From: an uncultured Veillonella sp.
Lineage (GTDB): Bacteria > Bacillota > Negativicutes > Veillonellales > Veillonellaceae
Length of the DNA stretch: 16,775 nucleotides
Direction of reading: 5' to 3'
Assembly (NCBI GenBank): GCA_900766125.1
Contig: CAAFUD010000223.1
Location: 1 to 16,775, forward strand
Positions within the stretch are counted from its first letter, which is position 1; each line of letters opens with the position of its first letter. A program made the position numbers and the translations under genes. The notes beneath the pieces were generated by a model. The model worked only from the letters and a program-made list of their open reading frames with translations, was not told where the DNA came from and ran no database searches. Below are positions 15,508-16,775 of the stretch, piece by piece.

Positions 15508-15739
15508 AGTCTACCTCGATAGAATTTCCGAAGTCGCTGGCAATCATTGGTCTATACACTAGTATATGTAAACACTCATCAACCTTGGTAATACGTGCTA
15601 CATAAAATCCTTTATCAGCAATATCAAAAAAGCGATTAAAGGATCCCCCAATCATTACCTTAAAAGGAATATGGGCAGCCTGCAAACGAGACTTTGCAAG
15701 CTGCCATGGCATTCCAATAAGGCTATTAGAATCTAACAT
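15488..15739 (-). CDS. Unrecognised small protein (83 aa) between frr and uppS
   Basis: I do not recognise this gene with confidence. It is supported by position: its ATG overlaps the frr stop (TAATG), its end overlaps uppS by 20 nt, and without it a gap of over 230 nt would interrupt a tightly packed operon. The protein has no signal peptide or membrane helix. Residues 7-30 (LIGMPWQLAKSRLQAAHIPFKVMI) read as a short helix then a strand, loosely like the first half of a PASTA repeat (GxxxxxAxxxLxxAxI) or a potato-inhibitor-I-like fold. The second half (GFYVARITKVDECLHILVYRP) looks like two beta strands. There is no strong Shine-Dalgarno (AGAAG at 4 nt), so it is probably translated by ribosomes finishing frr. 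Codons about 9-25 form a long RNA hairpin. Confidence 0.7.
   Translation of the reverse strand: MLDSNSLIGMPWQLAKSRLQAAHIPFKVMIGGSFNRFFDIADKGFYVARITKVDECLHILVYRPMIASDFGNSIEVDYAKEII
15666..15715 (-). other. Long inverted repeat (RNA hairpin) within the 83-codon gene
   Basis: In the minus-strand RNA, CAGCTTGCAAA pairs with TTTGCAGGCTG (one G-U) around a 6-nt GTCTCG loop. The stem continues outward as ATGG/CCAT past a one-base bulge and GGAAT/ATTCC past a three-base bulge, giving about 20 bp. A TTTT run directly follows the 3' arm. It lies near the start of the small gene, covering codons 9-25. It could act as a weak attenuator, a processing site or a stability element between frr and uppS. No function is proven, and coding constraint may explain part of it. 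Confidence 0.5.
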
Positions 15740-16299
15740 TATACTTCTAATACGTCCTTTTCTTTTACTGCTTTTAACTCATCAATCTGCTTAATTTTAG
15801 CATCTGTAAGTTTTTGAATTTGATCTAAACCGTCTTTAGCATCATCTTCAGTAATTGTTTTAGCTTTTTCTTCTTTTTTCAATGCATCATTTACATCACG
15901 ACGAATATTTCGTACTGCAACTTTAGCATCTTCAGCTTTTTTATGAACAACTTTAACGATTTCTTTACGACGTTCCTCAGTCAATTGAGGAATAGTCAAT
16001 CGGATTTGAGCACCATCATTACCTGGATTTAAACCAAGATCAGATTGTAAGATTGCTTTTTCAATAGCACCAATCATAGTTTTATCCCAAGGTGCAATAA
16101 CAATCATACGCGGCTCAGGCACGGAGATATTTGCAACTTGGTTAATTGGAGATGGGCTACCATAATAGTCAACCATTACTTTGTCAAGCAATGCTACACT
16201 AGCACGGCCTGTACGAATAGATGCGAATTCATGTTTTAAAGCCTCAATAGACTTATTCATGCGTTCTTCTGCTTGTTGTAACAATTCTTTAATTTCCAT
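15739..16299 (-). CDS. frr: Ribosome recycling factor
   Basis: With EF-G, it splits post-termination ribosomes. The 186-residue length is standard. The N-terminal helix includes KHEFASIRTGRASVALLDKVMVDYYGSPSPINQVANISVPEPR, the most conserved stretch. The hinge and beta-rich domain follow (IAPWDKTMIGAIEKAI, NPGNDGAQIRLTIPQLTEERR). The long basic C-terminal helices contain AKVAVRNIRRDVNDALKK and end at KEKDVLEV. The ATG at 16299 has GGAG about 10 nt upstream, overlapping the pyrH stop region; pyrH ends 5 nt before frr. The pyrH-frr pairing is widely conserved in bacteria. Confidence 0.98.
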   Translation of the reverse strand: MEIKELLQQAEERMNKSIEALKHEFASIRTGRASVALLDKVMVDYYGSPSPINQVANISVPEPRMIVIAPWDKTMIGAIEKAILQSDLGLNPGNDGAQIRLTIPQLTEERRKEIVKVVHKKAEDAKVAVRNIRRDVNDALKKEEKAKTITEDDAKDGLDQIQKLTDAKIKQIDELKAVKEKDVLEV

Positions 16300-16304
16300 T
16301 TGAA

Positions 16305-16775
16305 TTATTCTCCTCGAACAATGGTACCAATCTCTTCACCTTTAGCGGCTTTTGTAATGTTACCCGGAATGTCCATGCTAAATACGATAATAGGAATATT
16401 GTTATCTTTACATAAAGTTGTGGATGTTGCATCCATAACCTTTAATTCTTTTGTAATGATATCATTATATGTTAATTCATCAAATTTAACGGCATTAGGA
16501 TTCGTTTTAGGATCAGAATCATATACACCGTCAGCAAACTTCTTCGCCATCAAAATTGCATCTGCTTCAATTTCAGCAGCGCGCAATGCAGCTGTTGTGT
16601 CTGTAGAGAAGTATGGTTTACCAAGACCTGCACCGAAGATAACGATACGTTTTTTCTCTAAGTGACGAATTGCACGACGACGAATATAAGGTTCTGCAAT
16701 TTCTTGCATTTCGATAGCAGTTTGAACACGAGTGTCTACGCCTGCTTGTTCTAATGCATCTTGCAATGCTAAGGA
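16305..16775 (-). CDS. pyrH: UMP kinase PyrH, C-terminal part (gene begins outside the window)
   Basis: Phosphorylates UMP to UDP with ATP; an amino-acid-kinase-fold hexamer and essential pyrimidine enzyme. The frame stays open to the window edge, giving 156 C-terminal residues of a protein normally about 240 long. Recognisable parts are LQDALEQAGVDTRVQTAIEM (the UMP-binding helix and loop), VIFGAGLGKPYFSTDTTAALRAAEIEADAILMAK, then DGVYDSDPKTNPNAVKFDELTY and KELKVMDATSTTLCKDN near the nucleotide site. A TTG at 16766 is an internal Leu codon, not the start. The G-A-G-x-G-x-P-Y/F-x-S/T-T-D-T/S motif is intact. The stop lies 5 nt before the frr ATG. Confidence 0.97.
   Translation of the reverse strand, partial: SLALQDALEQAGVDTRVQTAIEMQEIAEPYIRRRAIRHLEKKRIVIFGAGLGKPYFSTDTTAALRAAEIEADAILMAKKFADGVYDSDPKTNPNAVKFDELTYNDIITKELKVMDATSTTLCKDNNIPIIVFSMDIPGNITKAAKGEEIGTIVRGE

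Noticed and set aside
15212..15562. Plus-strand open frame of 116 codons opposite uppS
   Set aside because: It is antisense to the highly conserved uppS and the end of the small gene, has no recognisable protein motif and no convincing ribosome site or promoter.
16300..16665. Plus-strand open frame of 121 codons opposite pyrH
   Set aside because: It mirrors conserved pyrH codons; the sequence has no family resemblance and the strand has no other genes.
1..16775. Search for CRISPR arrays, insertion sequences, tRNA genes, toxin-antitoxin or defence genes
   Set aside because: Coding density leaves almost no free space, no direct repeat arrays or transposase motifs were seen, and every large frame belongs to a recognisable housekeeping family apart from the two discussed.

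Overview
The window is a compact, AT-rich (roughly 40% GC by eye) bacterial chromosome segment in which every supportable gene lies on the minus strand, so transcription runs from position 16775 towards 1. Protein sequences and gene order point to a Negativicutes bacterium, most likely Veillonella or a close relative. Support for this is a Firmicutes-type ispG-proS tail after the pyrH-frr-uppS-cdsA-dxr-rseP block, a P-loop/Asp23-type protein next to miaB, and a miaB-mutS-mutL-miaA cluster. The genus is inferred from sequence feel, not from a search.

Upstream operon (16775 to about 8861): pyrH (5' end cut off), frr, an unrecognised 83-codon gene, uppS, cdsA, dxr, rseP, ispG and proS. Spacing is 18 nt or less, and several stops and starts overlap (TAATG at frr/orf83, 20 nt at orf83/uppS, 7 nt at ispG/proS). 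The operon couples nucleotide supply (UMP kinase) and translation (ribosome recycling factor, prolyl-tRNA synthetase) to isoprenoid precursors (Dxr, IspG), the undecaprenyl carrier lipid (UppS), CDP-diacylglycerol for phospholipids (CdsA) and intramembrane proteolysis (RseP). It ends in a strong intrinsic terminator directly behind proS. Its promoter lies outside the window.

Junction (8793-8909): this is the only intergenic stretch longer than about 20 nt. It holds the proS terminator and a well-formed sigma-A-type promoter (TTGAAT, 17 nt, CATAAT) that starts the second operon. A possible 7-codon leader peptide overlaps the first gene's start.

Downstream operon (8792 to 1): a PHP-domain phosphoesterase, a P-loop NTPase fused to an Asp23/Gls24-like domain, miaB, mutS, mutL, an RsmJ-like SAM methyltransferase, and miaA (3' part cut off). 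It combines tRNA A37 modification (MiaA makes i6A, MiaB thiomethylates it) with mismatch repair (MutS, MutL with an endonuclease-type C-terminus) and a probable RNA methyltransferase. Shine-Dalgarno sequences are often embedded in the end of the preceding gene, which suggests translational coupling.

The region is mostly conserved housekeeping DNA. I see no mobile elements, CRISPR arrays, tRNA or rRNA genes, phage genes or defence systems. The least-explained items are the 83-codon gene between frr and uppS, with a long RNA hairpin inside its coding sequence, and the P-loop/Asp23-like fusion protein. I found no convincing new system beyond these.
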